A stretch of 64,000 nt of DNA, taken from contig NZ_WNKF01000019.1 in the NCBI RefSeq assembly GCF_010119225.1, positions 1-64,000 of the forward strand, given 5' to 3'. The DNA is from Cyclobacterium roseum (GTDB taxonomy: Bacteria; Bacteroidota; Bacteroidia; Cytophagales; Cyclobacteriaceae). Below, one piece after another: positions 9,794-17,966 of this stretch; the stretch's first letter is position 1, and each line of letters opens with the position of its first letter. A program made the position numbers and the translations under genes. Below the pieces are notes generated by a model that saw only the letters and a list, made by a program, of their open reading frames with translations, searched no databases and had not been told where the DNA came from.

Positions 9794-10132
9794 TTAAAGC
9801 GCCGCTTCTCCGGAGTCATCATTGCGTATTCTAAAAGCTTTGCCCACCTCGTAGACGAATATTTTTCCATCACCTACTTCGCCGGTTCTTCCTTCTTTCA
9901 GGATGCATTGGACCACATCATCTTCTAACTCATCAGGTACGACGATTTCCAGTTTAGTCCTGGGAATGAACGTTGGCTCGTAAGCCACGCCACGGTAGGT
10001 CTGCATGCGGGCATGCTGCAGTCCCATTCCTTTTACTTCATAAAAGGTCAGAAATTTTACACCCAGGCTGGACAGGCATTGGTGAATTTCATCAAATTTT
10101 GAAGTTCTAATTAATGCTTCAATTTTTTTCAT
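9794..10132 (-). CDS. glnK: Nitrogen regulatory PII protein (GlnK/GlnB type)
   Basis: Trimeric PII signal protein of 112 residues that senses 2-oxoglutarate and ATP/ADP and regulates the adjacent AmtB. The start MKKIEALIRTSKFDEI, the T-loop YRGVAYEPTFIPRTKLEIVV with the modifiable Tyr position in GVAY, and the C-terminal GRTGEVGDGKIFVYEVGKAFRIRNDDSGEAAL with the nucleotide-binding GDGKIFV and the RIR(N)DDSGE tail are all characteristic. It is first in the glnK-amtB operon. The region upstream (10133-10515) must carry its promoter. Confidence 0.96.
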   Translation of the reverse strand: MKKIEALIRTSKFDEIHQCLSSLGVKFLTFYEVKGMGLQHARMQTYRGVAYEPTFIPRTKLEIVVPDELEDDVVQCILKEGRTGEVGDGKIFVYEVGKAFRIRNDDSGEAAL

Positions 10133-10515
10133 TTTCTTAACAGGGTTAGTAATTCGTTGCTAATTCTATCATTAAAAATTTTATTTTTTTCAAAATTAAA
10201 AATCAAAACCGATTTAACAATTAATTCTGGCTAAAAAGTGAAGAAAATATGAAAAATGGAGTAAAAATATACTAGATAAGACAAGATGTACGTGTTATTA
10301 GGTGTTTTTAACTTAAATATACCCCTAATTTTTTGAATAGGTTATTACTGAAGAGTGAATAGGGGTTTTTTGTGAACCGAAACACATATTTTATTTTTGG
10401 TCTGCCTCGGACAAAAAAAGCAGCAAATTAAATCCATTGAAAGGGTAAAAAAAGTACCTTTGTCGCTGATAAATTTTTCCTGGGTAAGGAATTTAATACC
10501 TATTTTAATTCAGTT
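10133..10515. promoter_or_regulatory. Divergent intergenic region between glnK and the nucleotidyltransferase gene
   Basis: AT-rich gap of 383 bp. It contains a hairpin with arms ACCCCTA (10321-10327) and TAGGGGT (10360-10366) followed by a T-run on the + strand, which looks like a weak terminator with a long loop and no obvious upstream gene. A TACCTTTG match to the Bacteroidota -7 element TAnnTTTG lies at 10455-10462, 54 bp before the start at 10516, without a well-spaced -33 TTTG. No open reading frame of note is seen. Confidence 0.4.
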
Positions 10516-11415
10516 ATGCAAAAACCAACACTTTTGATTTTGGCGGCAGGCATGGGCAGCCGGTACGGGGGAGACAAGCAAATAGACGGGTTTGGGCCCA
10601 ATAAGGAAACCATTCTCGAGTATTCCGTTTTTGATGCCATACGGTCCGGATTTGGCAAAATTGTCTTTATTGTCCGGAAGGAAATTTTAGAAGAAGCCAA
10701 GGCTATTTTTGTTCCAAAGTTTGGAGATAAGATTCAGGTTGAATTCGTTATTCAATCACTTGAAAGCATGGTGCCGGAGGCCTACCGGCAACCGGAAAGA
10801 AAAAAACCTTACGGCACGGCACATGCGCTGTTGTGTGCGAAGGATGCCATCAAAGAGCCATTTGCTGTAATAAATGCGGATGATTTTTATGGTGTGGAGG
10901 CGTTTCAGATCCTTGCTGCATTTTTAAGCAAAGAGGTAAGCCCCCAACTTCACTGCATGGTAGGTTATGCCTTAGAAAATGTTTTGTCCGATTATGGTAC
11001 TGTGAGCAGAGGCGTTTGCGAATATTCTCCTGAGGGTTTCCTCACAGGAATGATTGAGCGTACGGCTATTTCCAGAAAAGAAGGAGGGATTTTTCACGAG
11101 GAAGGCTCCGATAAAATAGAAATTTCTCCGGAAAATCCGGTGTCTATGAATTGCTGGGGGTTTCATCCGGCTGTTTTCGAACAAACAGAGAAATTATGGA
11201 TTCCTTTTTTAGCAGAAAACCAGGAAAATCTTAAGTCTGAATTTTACATTCCAAAAGTTGTTAATTCACTCATTCAGGAGGATATTGCCCAAGTCAAAAT
11301 CCTGGAAGGAGGGAAAATATGGTTCGGCGTTACTTATTCCCAAGACCGGGAACATGTGGTAAAGGCCCTTCGAAATTTGCATGCAGCGGGTGCTTATCCG
11401 GAAAGATTGTGGTAA
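10516..11415 (+). CDS. Sugar-nucleotidyltransferase-like protein
   Basis: Rossmann-like nucleotidyltransferase of 299 residues. The N-terminal signature LAAGMGSRYGGDKQ (residues 9-22) is the NTP-transferase P-loop motif, modified relative to the usual GxGTRLxPxT, and VINADDFYG carries the metal-binding Asp pair. The C-terminus (NLHAAGAYPERLW) has no left-handed helix repeats, so it is probably not a bifunctional acetyltransferase. Substrate sugar unknown. It may form a single-gene unit; the next gene begins 157 bp later with its own likely promoter. Confidence 0.82.
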   Translation: MQKPTLLILAAGMGSRYGGDKQIDGFGPNKETILEYSVFDAIRSGFGKIVFIVRKEILEEAKAIFVPKFGDKIQVEFVIQSLESMVPEAYRQPERKKPYGTAHALLCAKDAIKEPFAVINADDFYGVEAFQILAAFLSKEVSPQLHCMVGYALENVLSDYGTVSRGVCEYSPEGFLTGMIERTAISRKEGGIFHEEGSDKIEISPENPVSMNCWGFHPAVFEQTEKLWIPFLAENQENLKSEFYIPKVVNSLIQEDIAQVKILEGGKIWFGVTYSQDREHVVKALRNLHAAGAYPERLW

Positions 11416-11572
11416 AGAACCATTAACTCGTATAACTGCCCACAACTACTTTTTTTGAGAGAATTCCATCGTTGGTTTAATGTAAAAAGCTCAAAGTGGT
11501 TTAAATGCTGTTATTCCCATTGAAATTTATATAACTTTATTTTTGTATATTTTCTAAAAAAATCGACACAGA

Positions 11573-11989
11573 ATGAAACGACTTGTTTTTTCGCACTTTC
11601 CTGTTGCCGCAGACCTGGCGATATTTTTTTTAAGAGTAGGAACTTCCCTGATGCTACTGACCCATGGCTGGGCAAAAATCACCAATTTCAGTGAACGGTT
11701 GAATAATTTTGCCGACCCCATTGGTCTGGGACCGGCAGTTTCGTTGCAATTGGTCATCTTTGCAGAGTTTTTTTGCACCATATTTCTTATGCTAGGCTTT
11801 ATGAGCAGGGTTTTTTTGATTCCTCTAATTATCAATATGGCAGTGATTGTTTTTGTAGTACACGGTGACGATCCCTTCAATCGGCAGGAACTTTCCCTGA
11901 TGTATTTGCTGGTTTTTGTTGTGTTATTATTTACTGGGCCGGGAAAGTTGTCCTTGGATGGTCAAATTCTGAAAAGGCGAAGGTATTAA
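11573..11989 (+). CDS. DoxX family membrane protein
   Basis: Small membrane protein of 138 residues with four hydrophobic segments (DLAIFFLRVGTSLMLLTHG, VSLQLVIFAEFFCTIFLMLGF, FLIPLIINMAVIVFVV, LSLMYLLVFVVLLFTGPG). The LRVGTSLMLLTHGWAKI start and LFTGPGKLSLDGQI end are typical DoxX/DoxD features. The exact role is not settled for the family. A TATTTTTG match to the -7 consensus sits at 11538-11545. Its last 4 bp overlap the convergent end of recF. Confidence 0.88.
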   Translation: MKRLVFSHFPVAADLAIFFLRVGTSLMLLTHGWAKITNFSERLNNFADPIGLGPAVSLQLVIFAEFFCTIFLMLGFMSRVFLIPLIINMAVIVFVVHGDDPFNRQELSLMYLLVFVVLLFTGPGKLSLDGQILKRRRY

Positions 11990-13098
11990 TCAACGTTCTC
12001 CTCTGATAGGGTACCTTTATTAATGGAGAAAAAGCTGATCCTGGCCTTAATGGTTTTTAAAATTTCCTTTGATCTTTCCGGCCTGGCATCGGTAATAAAA
12101 AGCTGGCCAAATTCTTTTTTTGCCACCTGAGACAATAGATGGAAGATACGTTGATCATCTAATTTATCGAATATATCGTCCAGCAGTAGTAGTGGGGTGG
12201 TTCCTTTAAGCGTTTTGAAGATGAAAAATTGGGCCAGCTTGAGACTGATTAAAAAGGATTTTTTCTGTCCTTGAGATCCGAATTTTTTTATCGGGTATCC
12301 ATCCAATTGAAAATCAAAATCATCTTTGTGGATCCCAAGGCCGGTTCGTTTCCGGAATAAGTCATTGTCCAGGGAAGCAGCAAAATTTTTGGCAAAATCA
12401 GGTTGGCTTACCTGGCTTTTGTAATCGATGCTTACGTTTTCTTTCTGGCCGGAAATGGCGGCATAATGGTCTAGAAAATAGGGCATGAAGTCCGCCAGGA
12501 AACGGCTGCGGATATTGTGAATTTCTACTGAGAGCTGAATAAGTTTCTGATCGTAAGGGCTAAGCTGAAGAAGGTCCTTTTTCCCTTCTTCCGAAAGGCG
12601 TTTAAGTAAGGCATTCCGCTGTTTCAAATAGTGCTGGTATCGAATTAGCAATTGCAGGTAATGGCTGTCCGTTTGGCTGATCATGCCATCGAAAAATTTC
12701 CTTCTTTCTTCGCTGCCGCCAGTAATAATCAAGGTGTCGTCTGGAGCAATCATGACCAGTGGCAACAAACCAATGTGCTCACTCAGTCGGTGATAGGGGT
12801 TGCCATTTACTTCAAATCGTTTTTTTTTATGGCTCTCAAATACGCAAGATAAGGAAAGCGTTTTCTGCGCTAACTCAAACGTTCCTTTCAGCGTAAAGAA
12901 GGTTTGGCCATGTCGGATATGTTGACTATCTACCGGCAGGAAGGCACTTTTGGTCAGGCATAGGTAATGGATGGCATCCAGGAGATTGGTTTTACCGGCC
13001 CCGTTTTCTCCCAAAAAGCAATTGACCTCTGAGTTGAACTCCAACTGTTGCCGTTCGTAATTTTTAAATTGGATCAGCTCTAAGTTTTTCAGGTACAT
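11986..13098 (-). CDS. recF: DNA replication and repair protein RecF
   Basis: SMC-like ATPase of 370 residues that loads RecA at single-stranded gaps with RecO and RecR. Visible features: Walker A GENGAGKT (30-37), a signature-motif region near KKFGSQGQKKSFLISLKLAQ, and Walker B LLLLDDIFDKLD near residues 310-325, followed by FITDARPERS. Length fits the family. It is convergent with doxX and overlaps it by 4 bp. Its 5' end faces pdhA with about 100 bp between the starts. Confidence 0.96.
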   Translation of the reverse strand: MYLKNLELIQFKNYERQQLEFNSEVNCFLGENGAGKTNLLDAIHYLCLTKSAFLPVDSQHIRHGQTFFTLKGTFELAQKTLSLSCVFESHKKKRFEVNGNPYHRLSEHIGLLPLVMIAPDDTLIITGGSEERRKFFDGMISQTDSHYLQLLIRYQHYLKQRNALLKRLSEEGKKDLLQLSPYDQKLIQLSVEIHNIRSRFLADFMPYFLDHYAAISGQKENVSIDYKSQVSQPDFAKNFAASLDNDLFRKRTGLGIHKDDFDFQLDGYPIKKFGSQGQKKSFLISLKLAQFFIFKTLKGTTPLLLLDDIFDKLDDQRIFHLLSQVAKKEFGQLFITDARPERSKEILKTIKARISFFSINKGTLSEENVD

Positions 13099-13202
13099 GG
13101 GCCTATCAATCGATGTTTTTTAGTATTTTCGCAAAAGGACTCAAAATTGCTGCGTTTTCACTATATTTGAGACCAAAGTTAGCATATTTTATACAATACG
13201 GT

Positions 13203-14225
13203 ATGGCAAAGAAGAGTACTAGTACGAGTAAATCTAAAACAAAATATTCCAAAGAAACCTACACTTATTGGTTTGAAAGCATGTTGCTCATGAGGCGTTT
13301 TGAAGAGAAAGCCGGGCAGCTTTACGGACAGCAAAAAATCCGTGGATTTTGTCACCTTTACATCGGGCAGGAAGCCTGCGCCTCGGGAGCTATCACTGCC
13401 CTGGAAAAAGACGATAAATGGATCACTGCTTACAGGTGCCACGCTACCCCATTGGGCCTCGGAACAGATCCGGGAGCTGTCATGGCAGAGCTTTTTGGAA
13501 AAGAAACAGGAACCACTAAGGGAAAAGGGGGCTCCATGCATATTTTTGATAAATCCAAGAATTTTGCGGGCGGACATGCCATTGTGGGTGCCCAGATTCC
13601 CATGGGACTTGGAATTGGCTTTGCCGAAAAGTACAAAGGCACAAAAAATTTATGTATTTGTTATTTGGGCGACGGGGCAGTGAGACAGGGAGCTTTTCAT
13701 GAAGCACTAAACCTGGCCATGCTTTATAAAACGCCAGTCATATTTGTTATCGAAAATAACGGATATGCCATGGGTACCTCTGTGAAGCGTTCCTCCAATG
13801 TGGATGAGTTGTACACCCTGGGGGAGGCTTATGATATTCCTTCTTTCCCTGTGGATGCCATGAACGTGGAAGAGGTTCATGAAGCAGTAAAAGAAGCCGC
13901 TGACAGAGCCCGAAAAGGAGATGGCCCCACCCTTTTGGAATTCAGAACTTACCGGTACAAGGGGCATTCCATGTCAGATCCTCAAAAATACCGGACGAAA
14001 GAAGAGGTGGAAGAGTACAAGCAGCGTGATCCGGTGGAGCAGGTGAAAGCTACCATCCTTGATAACAAAATTCTTACGGAAGAGGAGATTAAAAAAATCG
14101 AAGCCAAGGTTAAAAAGCAGGTTGCCGATGCGGTGAAATTTGCAGAAGAGTCTCCCTGGCCAAAAGGGGAGGATGCCTTCAAAGACGTATATGCCGAAGA
14201 TGATTATCCCTTCGTTAGGGAATAG
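13203..14225 (+). CDS. pdhA: Pyruvate dehydrogenase E1 component, alpha subunit
   Basis: Thiamine-diphosphate enzyme subunit that decarboxylates pyruvate for the pyruvate dehydrogenase complex. The protein is 340 residues from the ATG at 13203 (MAKKSTSTSKSK); an ATG at 13113 adds an implausible 30-residue leader. Motifs: YIGQEACASGA, HATPLGLG, the ThDP/Mg site GDGAVRQGAFHEALNLA ... ENNGYAMGTSV, and the phosphorylation-loop-like YRYKGHSMSDPQKYR. The E1 beta and E2 genes are not adjacent. A TATATTTG -7-like element occurs at 13162-13169, and a terminator follows the gene at 14250. Confidence 0.95.
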   Translation: MAKKSTSTSKSKTKYSKETYTYWFESMLLMRRFEEKAGQLYGQQKIRGFCHLYIGQEACASGAITALEKDDKWITAYRCHATPLGLGTDPGAVMAELFGKETGTTKGKGGSMHIFDKSKNFAGGHAIVGAQIPMGLGIGFAEKYKGTKNLCICYLGDGAVRQGAFHEALNLAMLYKTPVIFVIENNGYAMGTSVKRSSNVDELYTLGEAYDIPSFPVDAMNVEEVHEAVKEAADRARKGDGPTLLEFRTYRYKGHSMSDPQKYRTKEEVEEYKQRDPVEQVKATILDNKILTEEEIKKIEAKVKKQVADAVKFAEESPWPKGEDAFKDVYAEDDYPFVRE

Positions 14226-14249
14226 TCAATTGATATAGGACGAAACTGA

Positions 14250-14278
14250 CCATCCGGAATTTCCGGATGGTTTTTTAT
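14250..14278. terminator. Terminator between pdhA and the fatty acid hydroxylase gene
   Basis: Perfect inverted repeat CCATCCGGAA / TTCCGGATGG followed by TTTTTTATTTTT, 25 bp after pdhA. It lies between convergent genes. Confidence 0.85.
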
Positions 14279-14898
14279 TTTTTAGGGCTGGTCCCAAAAA
14301 CATGATCCCAAAGGGGCGTACTGACCCCAAATGCTACATCCGGATCCTTATAATGATGAATGGCATGATTGACCCAAAGGACTTTAAAAAGCCCCTTAGG
14401 TGGTGGAAAAGCATGGATGATATAGTGTATACCCAGATAGCTAGCATATCCGGATAAAAATCCAGGCAAAAAATAATATACCTGCTCCGCCATCAAAAAA
14501 TTAAATAGGTAGTATAACGCAACAGCGTATCCTACTGATAGCATGGGTGGCATGGCCAGCCTTTTTTTATCTTTTGGATAGTCGTGGTGTATGCCATGAA
14601 CCGAATATTGGATGTTCTTCTTCCATTTTTGAATAGGATTCATGTGATAAAAATAGCGATGCATCAGGTACTCCATCAGGGTAAAAGCAAGGTAGCCAGC
14701 CAGAAAATATAGTATTCCTAAACCTACAGGTAAATGGCTATAAAACCAAGCCCGGTACAGCAAGAAGCCTGCAAGCAGGAGGAAAAGTACGATGGGTATC
14801 CCTATATGAGTTTTGGTTAGTTTTTCTAAAATGGGATGTTTGAAAATTTCAGCAGTTGCCTGATTGTCCGGTTTGTCCAATTTTCCAATTTTTTTCAT
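14275..14898 (-). CDS. Sterol desaturase / fatty acid 2-hydroxylase family membrane protein
   Basis: Di-iron membrane oxygenase of 207 residues. All four histidine clusters of the FA2H type are visible: HX4H at 80-85 (HRYFYH), HXXHH at 101-105 (HGIHH), HX3H at 158-162 (HYIIH) and HXXHH at 178-182 (HAIHH). Hydrophobic segments at about 33-50, 58-77, 118-137 and 140-158 hold the metal site near the membrane face. In this phylum such enzymes may hydroxylate the acyl chains of sphingolipids, sulfonolipids or amino lipids; which one cannot be told here. The ATG at 14898 starts MKKIGKLDKPDN. Confidence 0.85.
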   Translation of the reverse strand: MKKIGKLDKPDNQATAEIFKHPILEKLTKTHIGIPIVLFLLLAGFLLYRAWFYSHLPVGLGILYFLAGYLAFTLMEYLMHRYFYHMNPIQKWKKNIQYSVHGIHHDYPKDKKRLAMPPMLSVGYAVALYYLFNFLMAEQVYYFLPGFLSGYASYLGIHYIIHAFPPPKGLFKVLWVNHAIHHYKDPDVAFGVSTPLWDHVFGTSPKK

Positions 14899-15036
14899 TT
14901 TCGATAGATTTTAGCTCTTGCTGGTATGACAAGCAAGTTTTAATTTACCCTATGTCATAAATATTTTATTTTGAGTAAGGGTAAACTTTGGTTTGGTTGT
15001 CACAGGACTATATCACAAATTGAAATGTCCAAAACC

Positions 15037-16122
15037 ATGAAAAAAAACTATTATTTGATTGCTATTAGCAGCCTGTTTGCCACCTTGTTTGCAGTTGGTG
15101 CTACGGCTCAGGAAAAGCGGCCTGCCCACCTGGGTTTTCTTTATCCCCTCAGTACAAATGGTGTGCGCGCTGCAGACTACTCTAATGATGTAAGTATCCA
15201 TGCCCTTACCGGGCTTTCAGGGGGTGAACGAGGCCTGGCGATCTATGGACTTGGGGGATTTATCAAAGGAAATGCTACAGGCTTTCAATCGGCGGGATTA
15301 TGGCTTTCCGTTTCCGGTGAAGTCAGGGGCTTGCAGGTTTCCGGGCTTGTCAATCAAGCCCGGCAGGCAGGTAAGAGCATTCAGGTGGCTGGCTTGGTGA
15401 ATAGGTCAAAGGAAGCATCAGGCATTCAGCTGTCAGGAATTGTCAATGCCGCAGCCTCCTTCAAGGGGGCTCAGTTAACGGGGATTGCCAATTTTTCTCA
15501 CCAGGCAAAGGGAATTCAACTTTCCGGAATCCTGAATCTGGCCGAAGAAGTTAATGGTATTCAGGTTTCAGGTTTGATAAACAAAGCCAAAACCGTAAAA
15601 GGCGTCCAATTGGCCGGCTTGATCAATATTGCCGACAGTAGTGATTACCCCATAGGCATCCTTAACCTGATCACTGATGGAGAAAAAAGGCTGGGCATTT
15701 CGGTGGATGAAAATCTCACCCAGTTGATTAGTTTTCGTTCTGGAGGCAGTCGCATGTATGGAATCATTGGGTTGGGCTCTAATTTTACCCATGGTGATCT
15801 GCCATACGCCATGGAAACGGGTATAGGTATCAAACTATCGGATAGTAAACTATTCAGGCTGGACATGGAAGCAAGCAATGTATGGGGGACTAATTTTAAG
15901 AAATGGGGAGGATATTCCAGAACTGGAATTCGCCTCCTTCCGGTATTGAAACTTTCCAGAAATTTACAATTGTATGCCGGTCCCAGTTTGAATTACATGA
16001 ATACCCAAAATCCTAAAGGTCGGGATCTGGCAAAGTTTAAAATGTGGGACAAGAACCAAATGAATACCTTTAAAGCTATCCACTGGGGATTCAATGCTGG
16101 GCTTCAAATACGTATTCAGTAA
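15037..16122 (+). CDS. Exported surface-repeat protein (LA_2272-like), paralogue of the 17967 gene
   Basis: Protein of 361 residues with a signal peptide (MKKNYYLIAISSLFATLFAVGATAQ). A start at 15025 (MSKTMKK) is equally possible; the farther upstream ATG at 14971 is unlikely. From about residue 55 to 205 it has seven or more repeats of about 22 residues on the pattern G-x-Q-(V/L)-(S/A)-G-L-(V/I/L)-N-x-A, as in GLQVSGLVNQA, GIQLSGIVNAA and GVQLAGLINIA. This resembles the LA_2272 surface-repeat family and suggests a stacked beta-solenoid or barrel-like fold. The C-terminal third (SSDYPIGILNL ... RSGGSRMYGIIGLG) is shared with the larger protein downstream. No enzymatic motif. Function unknown. 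Confidence 0.75.
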   Translation: MKKNYYLIAISSLFATLFAVGATAQEKRPAHLGFLYPLSTNGVRAADYSNDVSIHALTGLSGGERGLAIYGLGGFIKGNATGFQSAGLWLSVSGEVRGLQVSGLVNQARQAGKSIQVAGLVNRSKEASGIQLSGIVNAAASFKGAQLTGIANFSHQAKGIQLSGILNLAEEVNGIQVSGLINKAKTVKGVQLAGLINIADSSDYPIGILNLITDGEKRLGISVDENLTQLISFRSGGSRMYGIIGLGSNFTHGDLPYAMETGIGIKLSDSKLFRLDMEASNVWGTNFKKWGGYSRTGIRLLPVLKLSRNLQLYAGPSLNYMNTQNPKGRDLAKFKMWDKNQMNTFKAIHWGFNAGLQIRIQ

Positions 16123-16375
16123 AAATGAAAAGGCTACCTTTAAAGCAAGTTTCAGTACCGTTTTGTTGGAGGCAATGAAGTAAACCAGTTATGACGGGGA
16201 AAAGTGAATAAAGGTGTTGCCTGCTTGAATAGATTAAGTTAAAATGAAAAGGAATTATATTAATAGCGCCTTTCCAGCAGTCAAAAGGTTAACCCTGGTT
16301 CGGATTTCAGGAGAAGTAACATGAATAAATTAGATGTAAAGCGAGTATGGATGCCCGATTTAACCTGCGTAAGGA

Positions 16376-16954
16376 GTGAGAAAGGTTCCTGAAGAAAGTG
16401 AAGATTTGCCAGAATTACTGGATGAAGCCGTTTTTGAAGCACAATTCAAAAACTACTTCGGTCCGCTGCATGCCTATGCACAGGCCTTGTTGAAGGATGG
16501 TGAGGCGGCCAATGAAATTGTTCAAACCGTTTTTCTGAAGCTTTGGGAAAAACGTGAGGATTTGGAAATTTCCATCTCCCTGAAAGCTTACCTGTACAAG
16601 TGCGTTTATTATGACTGCCTGAATTATATCAAGCATGAAAAAGTAAAAATGAAACATTTGGAATTAAACCGGTATGAGATGGCCAATACCAAGAGTGTGG
16701 ATGCTTCATTTTCAGTTGAGGACCAGGAGATGCAATCGAAATTAAACCATGCCTTGGACAATTTGCCTGAAAAATGCAGGAGGGTCTTTCTTCTTAGCAG
16801 AATCGAAGAGCTAAAATATAAGGAAATTGCTTTGCGTTTGGGGCTTTCAGTCAAAACAGTGGAGGCCCATATGGGTAAGGCCCTGAAGACACTGAGGATA
16901 GAGCTGGCGGAGTTTCTACCTCTCCTTATCATGATGTGGAAGCTTATAGTTTAA
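16376..16954 (+). CDS. ECF RNA polymerase sigma factor (FecI-like, Bacteroidota family)
   Basis: Extracytoplasmic-function sigma factor of 192 residues. Region 2 is seen in AEAANEIVQTVFLKLWEKRE-like residues 47-66 and SLKAYLYKCVYYDCLNYIKHE; region 4 is LPEKCRRVFLLSRIEELKYKEIALRLGLSVKTVEAHMGKALKTLR. The best in-frame start is the GTG at 16376; the ATG codons just upstream run into stops. The C-terminus (FLPLLIMMWKLIV) is hydrophobic as in this subfamily. FecR begins 3 bp after its stop, so the sigma/anti-sigma pair is co-transcribed. Confidence 0.93.
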   Translation: MRKVPEESEDLPELLDEAVFEAQFKNYFGPLHAYAQALLKDGEAANEIVQTVFLKLWEKREDLEISISLKAYLYKCVYYDCLNYIKHEKVKMKHLELNRYEMANTKSVDASFSVEDQEMQSKLNHALDNLPEKCRRVFLLSRIEELKYKEIALRLGLSVKTVEAHMGKALKTLRIELAEFLPLLIMMWKLIV

Positions 16955-16957
16955 ATT

Positions 16958-17932
16958 ATGGATGATCAACTACTTATAAATTACCTGCTCGGAGAAACAA
17001 ATCCCAGGGAAACGGATCAGGTCAAACAATGGATTGCAGCTGATCTCCGGAACCGTGCCTATTTTGAGCAGATGAGTTGGGTTTGGGACAAATCCGCCCA
17101 TCTGCTTGAAAAGCAAGAGGTGGATAATAACGTGGCCTGGAGTCAATTTAAGGATCGCAGGGACAGGATGGAAGAAAAAAGTCAATTCACTCCGAAACGG
17201 ATATTTTTCCCTGATTGGCTCAGGGTAGCCGCTGTGATCACCCTGGTCATATTGGGCGGATGGCTGGTAGGATCCTATTTACCCGGGCCTGTCAGTGCGC
17301 TTTATACAAGTGTAATATTTGAGTCCCGGGAAGCTACCATGAAAGAGATCCTATTAGATGGTTCGGTGTTGACCCTGAATAAAAATTCCAGTTTAAGGTA
17401 TTCTCAAAAGCTTTTGGGAAATAGGCGGCTGGTAGACCTGGCGGGAGGTGAAGTCTATTTTGAGGTAGTAAAAAATGAGGCAAAGCCTTTTGTAGTCACC
17501 GCTGAGGAAATGATCTTAACGGTTTTGGGGACTTCCTTTCATGTCAACCAATCACCTGAAATGATTGAGGTCATAGTGGATGCTGGGGAGGTAAAGGTGG
17601 CCTATCAGGACCAGGTAATTTTTCTGCAAAAGGATGAGAAAGTAACCATCGATACGGCTTCAGGTGGTATGGAGAAAGAGATGAACAGGGATAAGCTATT
17701 CCGCTACTACGTGGAAGGGAAGTTTGTGGCCGAGTCTACGGCCTTACCGGAATTGGTGGAGGCCCTGAACAAGGCCTACGGAAGCAAAATAGCAATTGGT
17801 TCGGAAAGGGCTCAAAACATGCTTATTACTACCACTTTGGAATATGGTTCGCTGGAAAAGAACCTGGAAGTGATCAGGGAAACCCTTGGCTTGAGCATTA
17901 TCCAAAAGGAGAATGGAATAGTTGTGGAATAA
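16958..17932 (+). CDS. FecR-family anti-sigma / sigma regulator
   Basis: Single-pass inner-membrane regulator of 324 residues. The cytoplasmic N-terminal part (1-85; LINYLLGETNPRETDQVKQWI ... WVWDKS) would hold the sigma factor. A transmembrane segment spans about 88-108 (WLRVAAVITLVILGGWLVGSY). The periplasmic FecR domain follows (EILLDGSVLTLNKNSSLRYSQKL, LAGGEVYFEVVKNEAKPFVVTAE, VLGTSFHVN), and the C-terminal DUF4974-like part (ALPELVEALNKAYGSKIAI) normally contacts the STN domain of the partner receptor. It lies between the sigma gene and the STN-containing gene at 17967. Confidence 0.94.
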   Translation: MDDQLLINYLLGETNPRETDQVKQWIAADLRNRAYFEQMSWVWDKSAHLLEKQEVDNNVAWSQFKDRRDRMEEKSQFTPKRIFFPDWLRVAAVITLVILGGWLVGSYLPGPVSALYTSVIFESREATMKEILLDGSVLTLNKNSSLRYSQKLLGNRRLVDLAGGEVYFEVVKNEAKPFVVTAEEMILTVLGTSFHVNQSPEMIEVIVDAGEVKVAYQDQVIFLQKDEKVTIDTASGGMEKEMNRDKLFRYYVEGKFVAESTALPELVEALNKAYGSKIAIGSERAQNMLITTTLEYGSLEKNLEVIRETLGLSIIQKENGIVVE

Positions 17933-17966
17933 TTCCTTACATTCATGTAGGGATGATGATTTGTCG

